In this document: positions 24,346-33,751 of the stretch, in pieces
Position numbering within the stretch: position 1 is the stretch's first letter
How the letters are laid out: the number at the start of each line of letters is the position of its first letter
Assembly (NCBI GenBank): GCA_052437175.1
Contig: JBQVOK010000010.1
Coordinates: forward strand, 1 to 64,000
Source of the DNA: JACVCJ01 sp052437175
GTDB taxonomy: Bacteria; Bacteroidota; Bacteroidia; CAIKAF01
Direction: 5' to 3'
Length of the DNA stretch: 64,000 nucleotides
The notes under the pieces: generated by a model
Databases searched by the model: none
Told to the model about the DNA's origin: nothing
What the model saw: only the letters and a program-made list of their open reading frames with translations
Made by a program: the position numbers and the translations under genes

Positions 24346-27036
24346 ATGTCACACTTCATCAGATTCATGAAAAAAACGCTCATATCTCTTTTCCTGCTTC
24401 TTTTCGGGCTCGCAGCCGCCTTTGCCCAGAAGAAGGACTACATCAGCTACGAACACAGCGCCGAGTATATACTGGCCGATGTGACCGTGGTGAGTAACAG
24501 CGAAAAGATCGACAAGAACTACGTAAAATTCCTTTCCGGCTTCGTGATCGGCGATAAGATCAATGTTCCGGGCAAAGAAATTTCCAAAGCCCTGAAGAAA
24601 CTGTGGGACGAAAAGATCTTTAACGACGTACAGATCACCGCTACCAGGATCGAAGACGGTAAAATATGGCTGCAGATCAGCGTGGAAGAACGACCCCGAC
24701 TCAAAGCCACCCGTTTTGCCGGCGTAACCACCACCGAAGCCAATAACCTGCGCGACCTCATTAAGGTGTTCAATGGCGAAATTCTTACCCCCAACCTCAT
24801 CTACAACAGCAAATACAAGATCAAGGACTACCTCGACGATAAAGGATACCTCACCGCCGATATCAGTGTTAACGAACAACTCGACACCACAGGTTCGCTC
24901 GACGGAGTGATCCTGTATTTTACCATTAATAAAGGCGAAAAGGTAAAAATTGAACAGGTGATCATCAACGGTAATGACAAACTTACCGATTACGAAATAA
25001 AACAGGTGATGAAGAACACCAAGGAACGTTCGGACTTCCTCCTGGGCCGCGATATCGGCAACCTGTTCACCAAACCCCGCCGGACCATTGCCAACATTAA
25101 TGCAGACGAAGAGAAGTACGGCTTCTACCCCATGCTGCTCAAGTATTTCAAGAGCTCGTTCCGCTTCAATATCTTTAAAAGTTCCAAGTACGTACCGCTC
25201 GATTACGAGGAAGATAAAGACAACGTGATCGCCCTGTACAACAAGAACGGTTTCCGCGATGCCCGCATCGTTTCGGACAGTATCTGGTACGAAGGCAGCA
25301 AAATGTACATCAAGATCGATGTGGAAGAGGGTAAAAAATACTTCATCCGCAATGTGGCCTGGCTGGGTAATACCAAGTACACTACCGAAGACCTGAACAA
25401 GATCGCCAACCTGCAGAAAGGCGATGTGTACGACAGCGACCGCATCGATAAACTCATCAACTACAACCCCAACGGCCTCGATATCGGAAGCCTGTACCAG
25501 GACAACGGGTACCTGTTCTTCCAGATAACACCGGTGGAAACTTCGGTCACCGACGACTCGGTAGACATCGAATTCCGCATTTACGAAGGCAAGCAGGCCC
25601 GCATCGGTAAAGTAACGGTTACCGGTAATACCAAGACCAGTGACCACGTAATTCTGCGCGAGGTACGTACCCGTCCGGGAGAACTCTTCAGCCGTTCGGA
25701 CATTATCCGCACACAGCAGGAACTGGGCGCCCTCGGCTACTTTAACACACAGACCATGAACGTAATACCCAAACCCGACCCGGTGAACGGAACGGTTGAC
25801 CTGGAATATTACGTAGAAGAACAGCCCAACGACCAGGTAGAACTTTCCGGCGGTTACGGTTACCGTACCATTGTGGGGAACCTGGGGGTAACGTTCAATA
25901 ACTTCTCTACACGCAACCTCTTTAAACGCAGTGCCTGGAAGCCCGTGCCCAGCGGCGACGGACAGCGCCTCAGCCTGCGTATCTCATCTTCGGGTCCCTG
26001 GTTCCAGGCCTATACCTTTGGCTTTACCGAACCCTGGCTGGGCGGTAAAAAACCGATCTCGTTCTCGCTGAACGCCTACCACAACCGAAGCAATTACTCT
26101 GCCTATTCCAGCACCACCGGAACGGTGAACAGCACCAGCGATACCTCGCGCATCACGTCCACGGCCGTGTCTATGACCATAGGCCGCCGCCTGCGCTGGC
26201 CCGACGACTTCTTCAACTTCTTCTTTACCGCCAAATGGGAGATGTATACACTGAAGAATTACCAGCTGGCCCCGGGGTATACCGATGGTACGGCCCAGAA
26301 GTTCGCCGTCAACTTTACCCTGGCGCGTAACTCCTCCGACGATCCGATCTTCCCCACACGGGGTTCCGATATAACGGCTTCTGTAGAGCTTACACCGCCC
26401 TACAGTATGTTCAACAATACCGATTACCGCAGTATGGGCATCAGTGCCCAGAACAAATGGCTCGAATACCACAAGTGGAAGTTCAGCGCCAAGTTCTACA
26501 GCGGTATCGGCGGACCTAAACTCTCGAAACGACTGGTTATCTACAACCGTTTCGAGTTCGGCTACCTGGGCAATTACAGTTACCGCAAGCCGGAGACCAT
26601 GTTCGAGCGGTTCCAGCTGGGCGGTTCCGGTCTGATGGCCCTGGGCGGTTTCAATAACCAGTTCATCGGTCGTGAGATCATTGCCCTGCGCGGATACCCC
26701 GATAACTCCCTTACGCCGGGTTATGCCAACAACCAGCTGCTGGGTGCCACGGCCTACGGTAAGATCACCACTGAGTTCCGCGTGCTGATCTCCGGCAACC
26801 CCAGCGCAAAGATCTTTGCCCTGGGCTTCCTGGAAGCCGGTAATGCCTGGTCGAACCTGAAAACGTTCTCCAGCTTCCGCCTCAACCGCTCCGCCGGTGT
26901 GGGTCTGCGCCTGTTCCTGCCTATGTTCGGACTTATCGGGGTGGACTACGGTTACGGTTTCGACCCGATCCCGGGCGTACCCGAATCTTCGCGCAAAAAA
27001 GGAAACTTCCACTTCCTCATCGGTCAGCAATTCTAA
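24346..27036 (+). CDS. bamA: outer-membrane protein assembly factor BamA
   Basis: 896 residues, long for BamA (about 800 in E. coli). A start at 24367 (MKKTLISLFLLLFGLAAAFA) would leave a cleaner signal peptide. It has five POTRA-type modules (about 30-480; for example ITATRIEDGKIWLQISVEER, VEIEQVIINGNDKLTDYEIK-like strands, ARIGKVTVTGNTKTSDHVIL) and an Omp85 barrel (about 490-896) with the loop-6 region IALRGYPDNSL and ending FLIGQQF, a terminal Phe. An insertion in POTRA 3 (YGFYPMLLKYFKSSFRFNIF) is typical of Bacteroidota. Followed by skp. Confidence 0.96.
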   Translation: MSHFIRFMKKTLISLFLLLFGLAAAFAQKKDYISYEHSAEYILADVTVVSNSEKIDKNYVKFLSGFVIGDKINVPGKEISKALKKLWDEKIFNDVQITATRIEDGKIWLQISVEERPRLKATRFAGVTTTEANNLRDLIKVFNGEILTPNLIYNSKYKIKDYLDDKGYLTADISVNEQLDTTGSLDGVILYFTINKGEKVKIEQVIINGNDKLTDYEIKQVMKNTKERSDFLLGRDIGNLFTKPRRTIANINADEEKYGFYPMLLKYFKSSFRFNIFKSSKYVPLDYEEDKDNVIALYNKNGFRDARIVSDSIWYEGSKMYIKIDVEEGKKYFIRNVAWLGNTKYTTEDLNKIANLQKGDVYDSDRIDKLINYNPNGLDIGSLYQDNGYLFFQITPVETSVTDDSVDIEFRIYEGKQARIGKVTVTGNTKTSDHVILREVRTRPGELFSRSDIIRTQQELGALGYFNTQTMNVIPKPDPVNGTVDLEYYVEEQPNDQVELSGGYGYRTIVGNLGVTFNNFSTRNLFKRSAWKPVPSGDGQRLSLRISSSGPWFQAYTFGFTEPWLGGKKPISFSLNAYHNRSNYSAYSSTTGTVNSTSDTSRITSTAVSMTIGRRLRWPDDFFNFFFTAKWEMYTLKNYQLAPGYTDGTAQKFAVNFTLARNSSDDPIFPTRGSDITASVELTPPYSMFNNTDYRSMGISAQNKWLEYHKWKFSAKFYSGIGGPKLSKRLVIYNRFEFGYLGNYSYRKPETMFERFQLGGSGLMALGGFNNQFIGREIIALRGYPDNSLTPGYANNQLLGATAYGKITTEFRVLISGNPSAKIFALGFLEAGNAWSNLKTFSSFRLNRSAGVGLRLFLPMFGLIGVDYGYGFDPIPGVPESSRKKGNFHFLIGQQF

Positions 27037-27065
27037 CATGTATCCTAACCTGATTACAGAACAAT

Positions 27066-27707
27066 ATGAAAAAACGGAATTTGTATAAAGCAGCTGCCTT
27101 CTTTATTGCCCTGGCAGCTTTTACGCTCCTGAACTCCGTGCAGGCAAACGCACAGAAATTTGCCTATGTGAACTCACAGTATATACTGGACAATATGCCC
27201 GAGTACCAGGCCGCCCAGAAACAGCTGGACGGTATTTCGCAGCGCTGGCAGGCCGAGATCGATACCAAGATATCGGAACTGAGCCGCAAACGTGCCGAAT
27301 ACGAGGCCGAAAAAGTACTGCTTACCGAAGACATGCGCCTCAAACGCGAAGAGGAACTGGGTGTGGCCCAGAACGCCCTGCTGGAGCTGCAGCGCAAACG
27401 CTTCGGACCCAAAGGCGACCTGATACAAAAACAGGGCGAACTTATAAAACCCATACAGGACAAGGTATACCAGACCATACAAACCGTGGCCGAGACCAAA
27501 AACTACGGTATGATCTTCGATAAGGCCGGCACCACCACCATTATGTACGGTAACGACCGCTTCGACATCAGCGACCAGGTGTTGCGCGAAATGGGCATTG
27601 AACCCGGTAAGGAAGAAGCTGAAGACGACCCTAATGAGGGCATGCAGGGCGATGGTGTCATTGAACAGACCCGGCAGGAAGCCAAAGACGTGATCAAAAA
27701 GCCCTAA
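27066..27707 (+). CDS. OmpH/Skp-family periplasmic chaperone
   Basis: 213 residues. A signal peptide (AAFFIALAAFTLLNSVQANA) precedes the OmpH fold: FAYVNSQYILDNMPEYQAAQ, a long Lys/Glu coiled coil (about 60-125) and the return strand with MIFDKAGTTTIMYGNDRFDI. Skp-type chaperones hold unfolded outer-membrane proteins on the way to Bam, which fits its place 29 bp after bamA. An acidic tail (KEEAEDDPNEGMQGDG) extends the C-terminus past the usual domain. Confidence 0.93.
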   Translation: MKKRNLYKAAAFFIALAAFTLLNSVQANAQKFAYVNSQYILDNMPEYQAAQKQLDGISQRWQAEIDTKISELSRKRAEYEAEKVLLTEDMRLKREEELGVAQNALLELQRKRFGPKGDLIQKQGELIKPIQDKVYQTIQTVAETKNYGMIFDKAGTTTIMYGNDRFDISDQVLREMGIEPGKEEAEDDPNEGMQGDGVIEQTRQEAKDVIKKP

Positions 27708-27731
27708 GGCATTTTAGTATATACGGTATTG

Positions 27732-27776
27732 AACCTGTAATGTTGGCCCCGGAGGCGATATTACAGGTTTTCTTTT
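27732..27776 (+). terminator. terminator of the bamA/skp unit
   Basis: AACCTGTAAT (27732-27741) and ATTACAGGTT (27760-27769) form a perfect 10-bp stem followed by TTCTTTTTT. Confidence 0.85.
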
Positions 27777-27922
27777 TTAGTTTAGTATACACATTAAAAA
27801 AACAGGGAAAAACGCTGCTTTTTTATTCTGCAAGCAGCCTGAATCATAGGCTTTTCAACCATTTTTCGTATGCAAGCCTCATATTTTCTTTCTTTTTTCC
27901 GTTAAAAGCCGTAAAAAAGCAT

Positions 27923-27950
27923 TTGCAGATGTAAAAACTGTTTACATTTG
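27923..27950 (+). promoter_or_regulatory. promoter of the glutamate dehydrogenase gene
   Basis: TTG (27923-27925), 17 bp, TACATTTG (27943-27950), followed by a 21-base leader to ATG 27972. The spacing is 2 bp short of ideal. Confidence 0.55.
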
Positions 27951-27971
27951 CTCCGAAATTGTTGAAAGTCT

Positions 27972-29402
27972 ATGGCTAAAAAATTGAAAGAACAAAGAGA
28001 AAACAACTTCTTTGACGATGTTGTGAAATACTTTGACAAGGCCGCGAAATTTGTGGATGCGGATAAGGGTATTCTGGAGCAGATCAAGTACTGCAACAGC
28101 GTATACCGTATGAAATTCCCGGTACGTGTAGGAGATAAGGTTGAAGTTATCGAAGCTTACCGTGTGGAGCACTCGCATCACAAAACGCCTACAAAAGGGG
28201 GTATCCGTTACAGCGAACATGTGAACCAGGACGAAGTGATGGCCCTGGCCGCACTGATGACCTATAAATGTGCCATTGTAGACGTACCTTTCGGCGGTGC
28301 CAAAGGAGGTATCAAGATCAATCCGCGTTCCTATACGCCCGAAGTGCTCGAGCGTGTTACACGCCGTTACACCACCGAACTGGTAAAGAAAAACTTTATC
28401 GGCCCCGGTATCGACGTTCCTGCCCCGGACTACGGTACGGGCGAGCGCGAAATGGCCTGGATCGCCGATACCTTCCAGACTTTCTACCCACTCGAAACAG
28501 ACGCACTGGGCTGTGTAACCGGTAAACCCATCGGGCAGGGCGGTATCCGCGGACGCCGCGAAGCTACCGGTCTGGGTATATTCTACGGTGTACGTCACGC
28601 TCTTACCTATAAAGAAGACTGCAAAAAATGGGGAATGGAACCCGGTATCGAAGGCAAGCGCATCGTAGTGCAGGGCCTGGGTAACGTAGGTTTCCACGCC
28701 GCCAAATTCTTCTTTGAGGCCGGCGCCATTATTGTAGGTATTGCCGAATACAACAGCGCCGTTTATTCCGAAAAAGGCATCAACCCCGTGGAACTGCAGA
28801 AATGGTTCCGCGAAAAAGGTACGCTCGACGGTTTCAAAGGCACCAAGTCGTTCAAAACCCCGGCCGAAGCCCTGGAATACAACTGCGACATCCTGGTACC
28901 TGCTGCCCTGGAGAACCAGATACACATCGATAACGCCAAAAACATCAAGGCCAAACTGATCGCCGAAGGTGCCAACGGCCCCGTAACACCGGAAGCCGAA
29001 ACCATCCTCACGAAAAAAGGCGTGATCATCATCCCCGACATCTACCTGAACGCCGGCGGTGTAACGGTAAGTTATTTCGAATGGCTGAAAAACCTGTCGC
29101 ACGTACGTTTCGGACGTATGGAAAAACGTTTCCAGGGTGCGGTAAATACCCGCATCGTGAACAACATTGAGCGCGCTACCGGCAAAAAGATCACCGACGC
29201 CGAAAAACAGGCCATCATCGAAGGTCCGGATGAAATCGCCCTGGTATATTCCGGCCTGGAAGAAACCATGATCAATGCCTACGACGTGATCCGTGATGCC
29301 TACTGGAACACCAAAGGCATCGAAGATATGCGTACCGCCGCCTTCGTGGTTGCCCTGCGCAAGATCGTAGAATCTTACTCCCTGCTGGGTATCTTCCCTT
29401 AA
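27972..29402 (+). CDS. gdhA: glutamate dehydrogenase (Glu/Leu/Phe/Val dehydrogenase family)
   Basis: 476 residues. It interconverts glutamate and 2-oxoglutarate plus ammonia with NAD(P). The dimerisation/catalytic domain carries HHKTPTKGGIRYSEHVNQDE and the active-site strand DVPFGGAKGGIKINP; the catalytic Asp lies in GPGIDVPAPDYGTG. The Rossmann domain has VVQGLGNVGFHAAKFFFEAG. The C-terminal YFEWLKN and LPD-like segment IIPDIYLNAGGVTVSYFEWL are present. Length is slightly above the 420-450 usual for small GDHs. It is monocistronic, with promoter and terminator. Cofactor specificity is not decided. Confidence 0.94.
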   Translation: MAKKLKEQRENNFFDDVVKYFDKAAKFVDADKGILEQIKYCNSVYRMKFPVRVGDKVEVIEAYRVEHSHHKTPTKGGIRYSEHVNQDEVMALAALMTYKCAIVDVPFGGAKGGIKINPRSYTPEVLERVTRRYTTELVKKNFIGPGIDVPAPDYGTGEREMAWIADTFQTFYPLETDALGCVTGKPIGQGGIRGRREATGLGIFYGVRHALTYKEDCKKWGMEPGIEGKRIVVQGLGNVGFHAAKFFFEAGAIIVGIAEYNSAVYSEKGINPVELQKWFREKGTLDGFKGTKSFKTPAEALEYNCDILVPAALENQIHIDNAKNIKAKLIAEGANGPVTPEAETILTKKGVIIIPDIYLNAGGVTVSYFEWLKNLSHVRFGRMEKRFQGAVNTRIVNNIERATGKKITDAEKQAIIEGPDEIALVYSGLEETMINAYDVIRDAYWNTKGIEDMRTAAFVVALRKIVESYSLLGIFP

Positions 29403-29425
29403 GCAGCGGATATATATTGTACTGC

Positions 29426-29460
29426 AAATCCCCTGTGTATATACGCGGGGGATTTTTTTT
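29426..29460 (+). terminator. intrinsic terminator of gdhA
   Basis: AAATCCCC (29426-29433) pairs with GGGGATTT (29448-29455), followed by T8. Confidence 0.88.
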
Positions 29461-29488
29461 GCGTTCTACAAAAAAGGAAACATCCCCT

Positions 29489-29983
29489 ATGAAACGACTA
29501 TTCAACCTGCTGATGATCATCAGTTTGTGCCTGCCGACGTTACACGCACAGCAGCAAAGGAAAGGCCCGGTAGAGATCAGCATTGCACATACCGAACCAC
29601 AGGCGTATATCTGTACACCCGGTATTTCCCACATAAGCCTGGAAGTGACCCTGCATAATTCTTCTGCCGATACCACACGCTTCTGGCTGATGAACTGCAG
29701 CGTATCCGACAATTTCTGTACGGATAACCCCGGCCTGGACCTGTGCACGGAGTTCTGCTGGAAAAACAATCCCCATATCCTGCAACTTGCCCCGGGCGAA
29801 AAGATGCAGGTAGGACTAAGTATATTCGTAAAAGACCCGGGAAAAGACAATAAATTCCGTATAGGTTATTACCACGTAGATCGTTCCGAAGCAGCCTTCG
29901 GCGAACTGCACAAGGTACTGGACCAGAAGAAAAATAACAGGATAAAACCGGTATGGAGCAATACGCTCACAAGTATTCCCTGA
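29489..29983 (+). CDS. secreted protein of unknown function
   Basis: 164 residues from ATG 29489, giving the signal peptide KRLFNLLMIISLCLPTLHAQ. The mature part contains paired cysteines (LMNCSVSDNFCTDNPGLDLC, then TEFCW) and beta-rich phrases typical of an immunoglobulin-like fold (HISLEVTLHNSSADTTRFWL, LAPGEKMQVGLSIFV). No family assigned. The next gene, a Crp-type regulator, starts 22 bp later on the same strand. Confidence 0.7.
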   Translation: MKRLFNLLMIISLCLPTLHAQQQRKGPVEISIAHTEPQAYICTPGISHISLEVTLHNSSADTTRFWLMNCSVSDNFCTDNPGLDLCTEFCWKNNPHILQLAPGEKMQVGLSIFVKDPGKDNKFRIGYYHVDRSEAAFGELHKVLDQKKNNRIKPVWSNTLTSIP

Positions 29984-30005
29984 TCTTTTGTATATGCGTA
30001 CAGTA

Positions 30006-30590
30006 ATGACTGACAACCGCCTCCTCTCCTACTTTGCACGCGTAATGGCTCTTTCTGAAGAAGAAAGCCTTGCCATTGCCGAAAGCATGGATATACGCAA
30101 TTGCAAAAAGGGCGAGATACTCTTGCGCGAAGAACAGGTAGCCCGCGAATGCTATTTTGTGCTGCAGGGCTGCGTGCGCCTGTATTACCTGCGCAACGGC
30201 GAAGACAAGACCGGCGCTTTTTATACCGAAGACAACTGGGTGCTTTCCCTGGCCAGCTTTACGCAAAAAATACCGGCCGGGCATTACCTGGAGTGTACCG
30301 AAGATACCCTGCTGGTGGCAGGCACCGAACAGAAGGAGAACGACCTGTATACGCGTTTCCCCCGTTTTGAGACCATCGCACGCAAGGTAATGGAACGCAT
30401 TGTAGCCCTGGAACAGGCCCGCATTGCTTCGTACCAGACCGACAGTCCCGAACAGCGTTACCTGAAACTGCTGGAATCCCGACCCCATTTGCTGCAACGC
30501 GTACCTCAGTACCAGCTGGCCAGTTATATCGGCGTGCGGCCCGAGTCGCTGAGTCGTATACGCAAACGAATCAGTCTGCGTAAGGACTAA
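30006..30590 (+). CDS. Crp/Fnr-family transcriptional regulator
   Basis: 194 residues from ATG 30006 (ATG 29994 and TTG 29988 also possible). An N-terminal cyclic-nucleotide-binding-like beta-roll (about 20-115, KKGEILLREEQVARECYFVL, then GCVRLYYL) and a C-terminal winged helix (about 150-194) with recognition region YIGVRPESLSRIRKRI. This matches the short Crp/Fnr subgroup common in Bacteroidota. No Fe-S cysteine cluster of the FNR type is present; the ligand is unknown. Its 3' end overlaps the convergent DUF4386-like gene by 20 bp. Confidence 0.88.
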   Translation: MTDNRLLSYFARVMALSEEESLAIAESMDIRNCKKGEILLREEQVARECYFVLQGCVRLYYLRNGEDKTGAFYTEDNWVLSLASFTQKIPAGHYLECTEDTLLVAGTEQKENDLYTRFPRFETIARKVMERIVALEQARIASYQTDSPEQRYLKLLESRPHLLQRVPQYQLASYIGVRPESLSRIRKRISLRKD

Positions 30591-31218
30591 GCCCCGCCGC
30601 TTCCCTGAACCCACAAAACAACAGCCAGGAAGCCAGGAAGAGCTCAAAAAGTCCGCCCGGCAGTGAAAACAACAGACCCAGGGGCAGACCCAGGAACTCC
30701 AGCACAGAACCCAGGCCAAGCAGGCCATACCCGCATATTCCCCAGATCATAAGAAATGCCGGCACTAAACGGGTACGCAGCAAACGGTAACAAAAGGCCA
30801 TACCGCCCCAACCCAGCAACAGCATGGCCGACTGGTATGCCCAATAGTGCATATCGCGCAGCAAAGGCAGCATCTGCTCCCGGAACAACAGGGAGCTCTC
30901 CGCAAGCTGCCGTACAGACAGCAGGAAGAGCAGCCCGACGATAAGGATCAGAGCTTCCATAAGCCGGATGCACAGGTAAAACCGGGCTGTAGATTTGCTG
31001 TATTTTTCCAGCAGCGGGTAACATACGATCCCCAGGCAGAGCACCGCGCAGGAGTTCAGGAATATGAGCAGGCCGCCCGCTGCAAATACCATTTCGTTAA
31101 CGGCAAAGGGGTCTTCTGCATCCAGCAGGGAACTCAGCAGGGCATTGCCGCATCCGTAACTCAGCAGGGGAACTAAAAACAGGATGCCCATAAGGCGGCT
31201 CATTTTTCTACGGTCCAT
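30571..31218 (-). CDS. DUF4386-family membrane protein
   Basis: 215 residues from ATG 31218, chosen because a TACCTTTG promoter element lies at 31239-31246 inside the longer alternative frame. About six hydrophobic helices (MSRLMGILFLVPLLSYGC, LLIFLNSCAVLCLGIVCY, ALILIVGLLFLLSV, SAMLLLGWGGMAFCYRLL, LMIWGICGYGLLGLGSVLEF) follow the DUF4386 pattern. Function is unknown in the family. It overlaps the convergent regulator gene by 20 bp at the 3' ends. Confidence 0.8.
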   Translation of the reverse strand: MDRRKMSRLMGILFLVPLLSYGCGNALLSSLLDAEDPFAVNEMVFAAGGLLIFLNSCAVLCLGIVCYPLLEKYSKSTARFYLCIRLMEALILIVGLLFLLSVRQLAESSLLFREQMLPLLRDMHYWAYQSAMLLLGWGGMAFCYRLLRTRLVPAFLMIWGICGYGLLGLGSVLEFLGLPLGLLFSLPGGLFELFLASWLLFCGFREAAGLSPYAD

Positions 31219-31238
31219 ATATACTTTTTTTTGCGGTC

Positions 31239-31246
31239 CAAAGGTA
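31239..31246 (-). promoter_or_regulatory. -7 element TACCTTTG for the DUF4386 gene
   Basis: Leftward TAnnTTTG match, 20 bases upstream of ATG 31218; it decides the start codon. Confidence 0.6.
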
Positions 31247-31329
31247 GAGCAGCCCTGTTCCGCAGGCATTGATCCGGATCAAGAAACGCCTCCATGCAAC
31301 CTTTTGCCTTTCATCTGCATCTTAGAGGT

Positions 31330-32571
31330 ATGATACGTATCGGAATTTTACTCAGCCTCTGCACCCTTCTGTGCTGCGGCAGCCTGTCTGCCCAGCAGTG
31401 CCGGACGCCGGAGATAAGCATTCTTTCTGCCGAAGAGGACGCTTTTAACCAGTATGTGCTCCGCTTTGTGCAGGACGGCGGTGCGGCCGATACCAGCCTG
31501 CAGGTGATCCCCACGGTGGTACACATTATTATGCGCAATGCTGCCGACAGCATGAGCCTGGCCCGTGTACAGAGCCAGATCTACGCCACGAATCTCGATC
31601 TCCGTAAAAGAAATGCCGATACCGCCCGGATCCGTACAGCATTTAAAGCGGTAGCGGCCGACTGCCAGATGCAGCTGTGCCTTGCCACCCGTAAACCCGA
31701 CGGCAACAGCTTTGCAGGCGTACTCTGGCACAGTTACCCCAACTTTGACCCCGCCGATATGAGCACCATACGTGCCACCACCCAGCTGGACCCCGACCGC
31801 TACCTGAACGTATGGGTACAACCCGGCCAGGAAGGCGGCAGCGCTGTATTTCCCTGGGAGAGGACCGCTACTTACGATGGATTTACGCTGGGCTCCCTGG
31901 TTTTCGGCACTTTGGGCACAGACCTGCAGCCGGGTTTTAACGAAGGCGGCATCTTTACCCATGAACTGGGACATTACCTGGGCCTGTACCATACGTTCCA
32001 CGGAGGTTTTGCCTACCTGGGCGAATGCAGCCGCCTGCACGATGCAGACATCGGGGATCTGTGCGCGGATACCCCGCTGGACTGGGACATGCCTTTATCT
32101 ACCGATCAGTGCAACGACGGCACCCGTTTTTGCAGCACGGGCGACTCCTCGGTGATCACCCAGTCTGAAAATTTCATGTATTACAACCGGGACAGCTGTG
32201 TACAGATGTTTAGCCTGGACCAGCGTGCGCGCATGCGTGCCTGTACCGACAGCGCCCGGGCCCTGCTGGTTTCTGCGGCCAACCTGAATGTTACGGGAGC
32301 GGCCTGCCTGCCCCTGGTCTCCCTGCCCGAAACCACCGCCGCAGAAAGCTGGACCATATACCCGAATCCCGCCGGCGATATCGTATACATACGTTACGCA
32401 GCAAAAATGTATGTGTTGAGCGTACACCTGCTGGACCTGCAGGGACGGGAAATACGACAATGGCAGGGAACTGTTTCAGAGGCCGGGTTGCAGAACATAC
32501 CGCCCGGCATTTACATACTGCGTATACAGGGTAAGGATTTTACGGACAGCCGCAAGCTGATCCGCAGGTAA
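31330..32571 (+). CDS. T9SS-exported zinc metalloprotease (M43-like)
   Basis: 413 residues from ATG 31330, which opens the signal peptide RIGILLSLCTLLCCGSLSAQ. The catalytic region has the extended zinc motif HELGHYLGLYH with a downstream Met-turn in ENFMYY, and the surrounding phrases (QVIPTVVHIIMR, YLNVWVQPGQEGGSAVFPW, DADIGDLCADTP) match the pappalysin/cytophagalysin group (M43). The C-terminal 75 residues are a T9SS sorting domain (WTIYPNPAGDIVYIRYAAKM, then IPPGIYILRIQGK). Seen as a secreted endopeptidase; the substrate is unknown. Cysteines near the active site suggest disulfides. Confidence 0.92.
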   Translation: MIRIGILLSLCTLLCCGSLSAQQCRTPEISILSAEEDAFNQYVLRFVQDGGAADTSLQVIPTVVHIIMRNAADSMSLARVQSQIYATNLDLRKRNADTARIRTAFKAVAADCQMQLCLATRKPDGNSFAGVLWHSYPNFDPADMSTIRATTQLDPDRYLNVWVQPGQEGGSAVFPWERTATYDGFTLGSLVFGTLGTDLQPGFNEGGIFTHELGHYLGLYHTFHGGFAYLGECSRLHDADIGDLCADTPLDWDMPLSTDQCNDGTRFCSTGDSSVITQSENFMYYNRDSCVQMFSLDQRARMRACTDSARALLVSAANLNVTGAACLPLVSLPETTAAESWTIYPNPAGDIVYIRYAAKMYVLSVHLLDLQGREIRQWQGTVSEAGLQNIPPGIYILRIQGKDFTDSRKLIRR

Positions 32572-32599
32572 AGAGTATAGAATGAACGTCCCGGAAAAA

Positions 32600-32633
32600 G
32601 AAAGACCGCTTCCTTTGCAGAAAGCAGTCTTTC
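32600..32633 (-). terminator. terminator between metalloprotease and small lipoprotein
   Basis: GAAAGACCGCTT and AAGCAGTCTTTC form a stem; the leftward strand continues into TTTCTTTTT, so it mainly serves the leftward lipoprotein gene. Confidence 0.6.
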
Positions 32634-32656
32634 GAATATATTGAAGATAAAAATTC

Positions 32657-32887
32657 TTACTTGGAATCCACGCAGCTTACTTTGCCTTCTTCTACACCGA
32701 AACCTTCGGCTTCTTTGATCACATCGGCCTTGAACAGTTCCAGATAATCTTTATTACCGCAGTCCTCGCGTACATTGGTGAGGTTCGAAGGCTCGTCGAA
32801 CGAACATTTCAGGCATTTTTTGCAGGAAAAAAGGCTGGCGCTTCCGAGGCCCAGGGCCAGAATCAATACAAAACGGGTATATTTCAT
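32657..32887 (-). CDS. small cysteine-containing lipoprotein
   Basis: 76 residues. Lipoprotein signal YTRFVLILALGLGSASLFSC with the lipid Cys at 22, followed at once by KKCLKCSFDEPS; further Cys at NVREDCGNKD and KVSCVDSK. After lipidation four cysteines could form two disulfides. No family is recognised. It is a single gene, divergent from kdsB. Confidence 0.72.
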   Translation of the reverse strand: MKYTRFVLILALGLGSASLFSCKKCLKCSFDEPSNLTNVREDCGNKDYLELFKADVIKEAEGFGVEEGKVSCVDSK

Positions 32888-32992
32888 AGTCCGGATTAAT
32901 GTTTCAACGAATGTACATTAATAATTCAGAAATTCAATATCCGGGCCTAAAAATAATCCCGGCAAATTGCGGGGATTCCTTTACTTTGTTGT

Positions 32993-33751
32993 ATGAAAAT
33001 TCTGGGACTCATTCCTGCACGCTATGCCAGCACCCGTTTCCCGGGCAAGCCCCTGGTAGATATACTGGGCAAACCCATGATACAACGGGTATACGAACAG
33101 GCTTCCCAAAGCCGGCTGCAGGGGCTGTACGTGGCTACCGACGACCAGCGTATTGCCGATGTAGTACTGGCTTTCGGCGGCCGGGTGGTACTTACGTCCG
33201 ACACACATCCTACGGGTACGGACCGCTGCCGCGAAGCCGCACAGAAAATTGAAGAAAGTACGGGCGAACGCTTCGATGCCGTGATCAATATACAGGGCGA
33301 TGAACCCTATATCCATCCCGAACAGATCGACCTGCTGGCTTCTGCCTTTGAACGGCCCGGCACAGAGATAGCCACCCTGGTAAAGCACCTGCGCTCCGCC
33401 GCCGATGCAGAGAACCCGGGCATCATTAAAGTAGTACGTAACCTGCAGGAACAGGCGTTATACTTCAGCCGCAACCTGGTGCCGCATTACCGGGGCACAG
33501 ACCCGGAAGAAGCCCTGTTGCTGCACAAATACTTTAAACACATCGGCATGTACGGCTACCGCCGCGATACGCTGGAACGCATTGCCGCCCTGCCGCAGTC
33601 GCCCCTGGAAAAGGCCGAAAGCCTGGAACAGCTGCGCTGGCTCGAGAACGGCATTCCTATACTGGCCCTGGAAACACATCAGCAGAGCCGCTCGGTAGAT
33701 ACGCCTGCCGACCTTGAAATACTGATCCGCGAACAACATGAAAATTCCTGA
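32993..33751 (+). CDS. kdsB: 3-deoxy-manno-octulosonate cytidylyltransferase
   Basis: 252 residues. It activates Kdo as CMP-Kdo for lipid A core assembly. The N-terminal nucleotide-binding motif is IPARYASTRFPGKPL; further family motifs are VYVATDDQRI-like (LYVATDDQRIADVV), SDTHPTGTDR and INIQGDEPYI. Length is normal for KdsB (about 245-255). A promoter-like TTTACTTTG (32981-32989) lies just before the ATG. The stop lies 14 bp inside the following methyltransferase, so the two are coupled. Confidence 0.95.
   Translation: MKILGLIPARYASTRFPGKPLVDILGKPMIQRVYEQASQSRLQGLYVATDDQRIADVVLAFGGRVVLTSDTHPTGTDRCREAAQKIEESTGERFDAVINIQGDEPYIHPEQIDLLASAFERPGTEIATLVKHLRSAADAENPGIIKVVRNLQEQALYFSRNLVPHYRGTDPEEALLLHKYFKHIGMYGYRRDTLERIAALPQSPLEKAESLEQLRWLENGIPILALETHQQSRSVDTPADLEILIREQHENS

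Noticed and set aside
25984..27039. 351-codon open frame antisense to bamA
   Set aside because: Shadow of the bamA barrel coding; composition artefact of moderately GC-rich genes.
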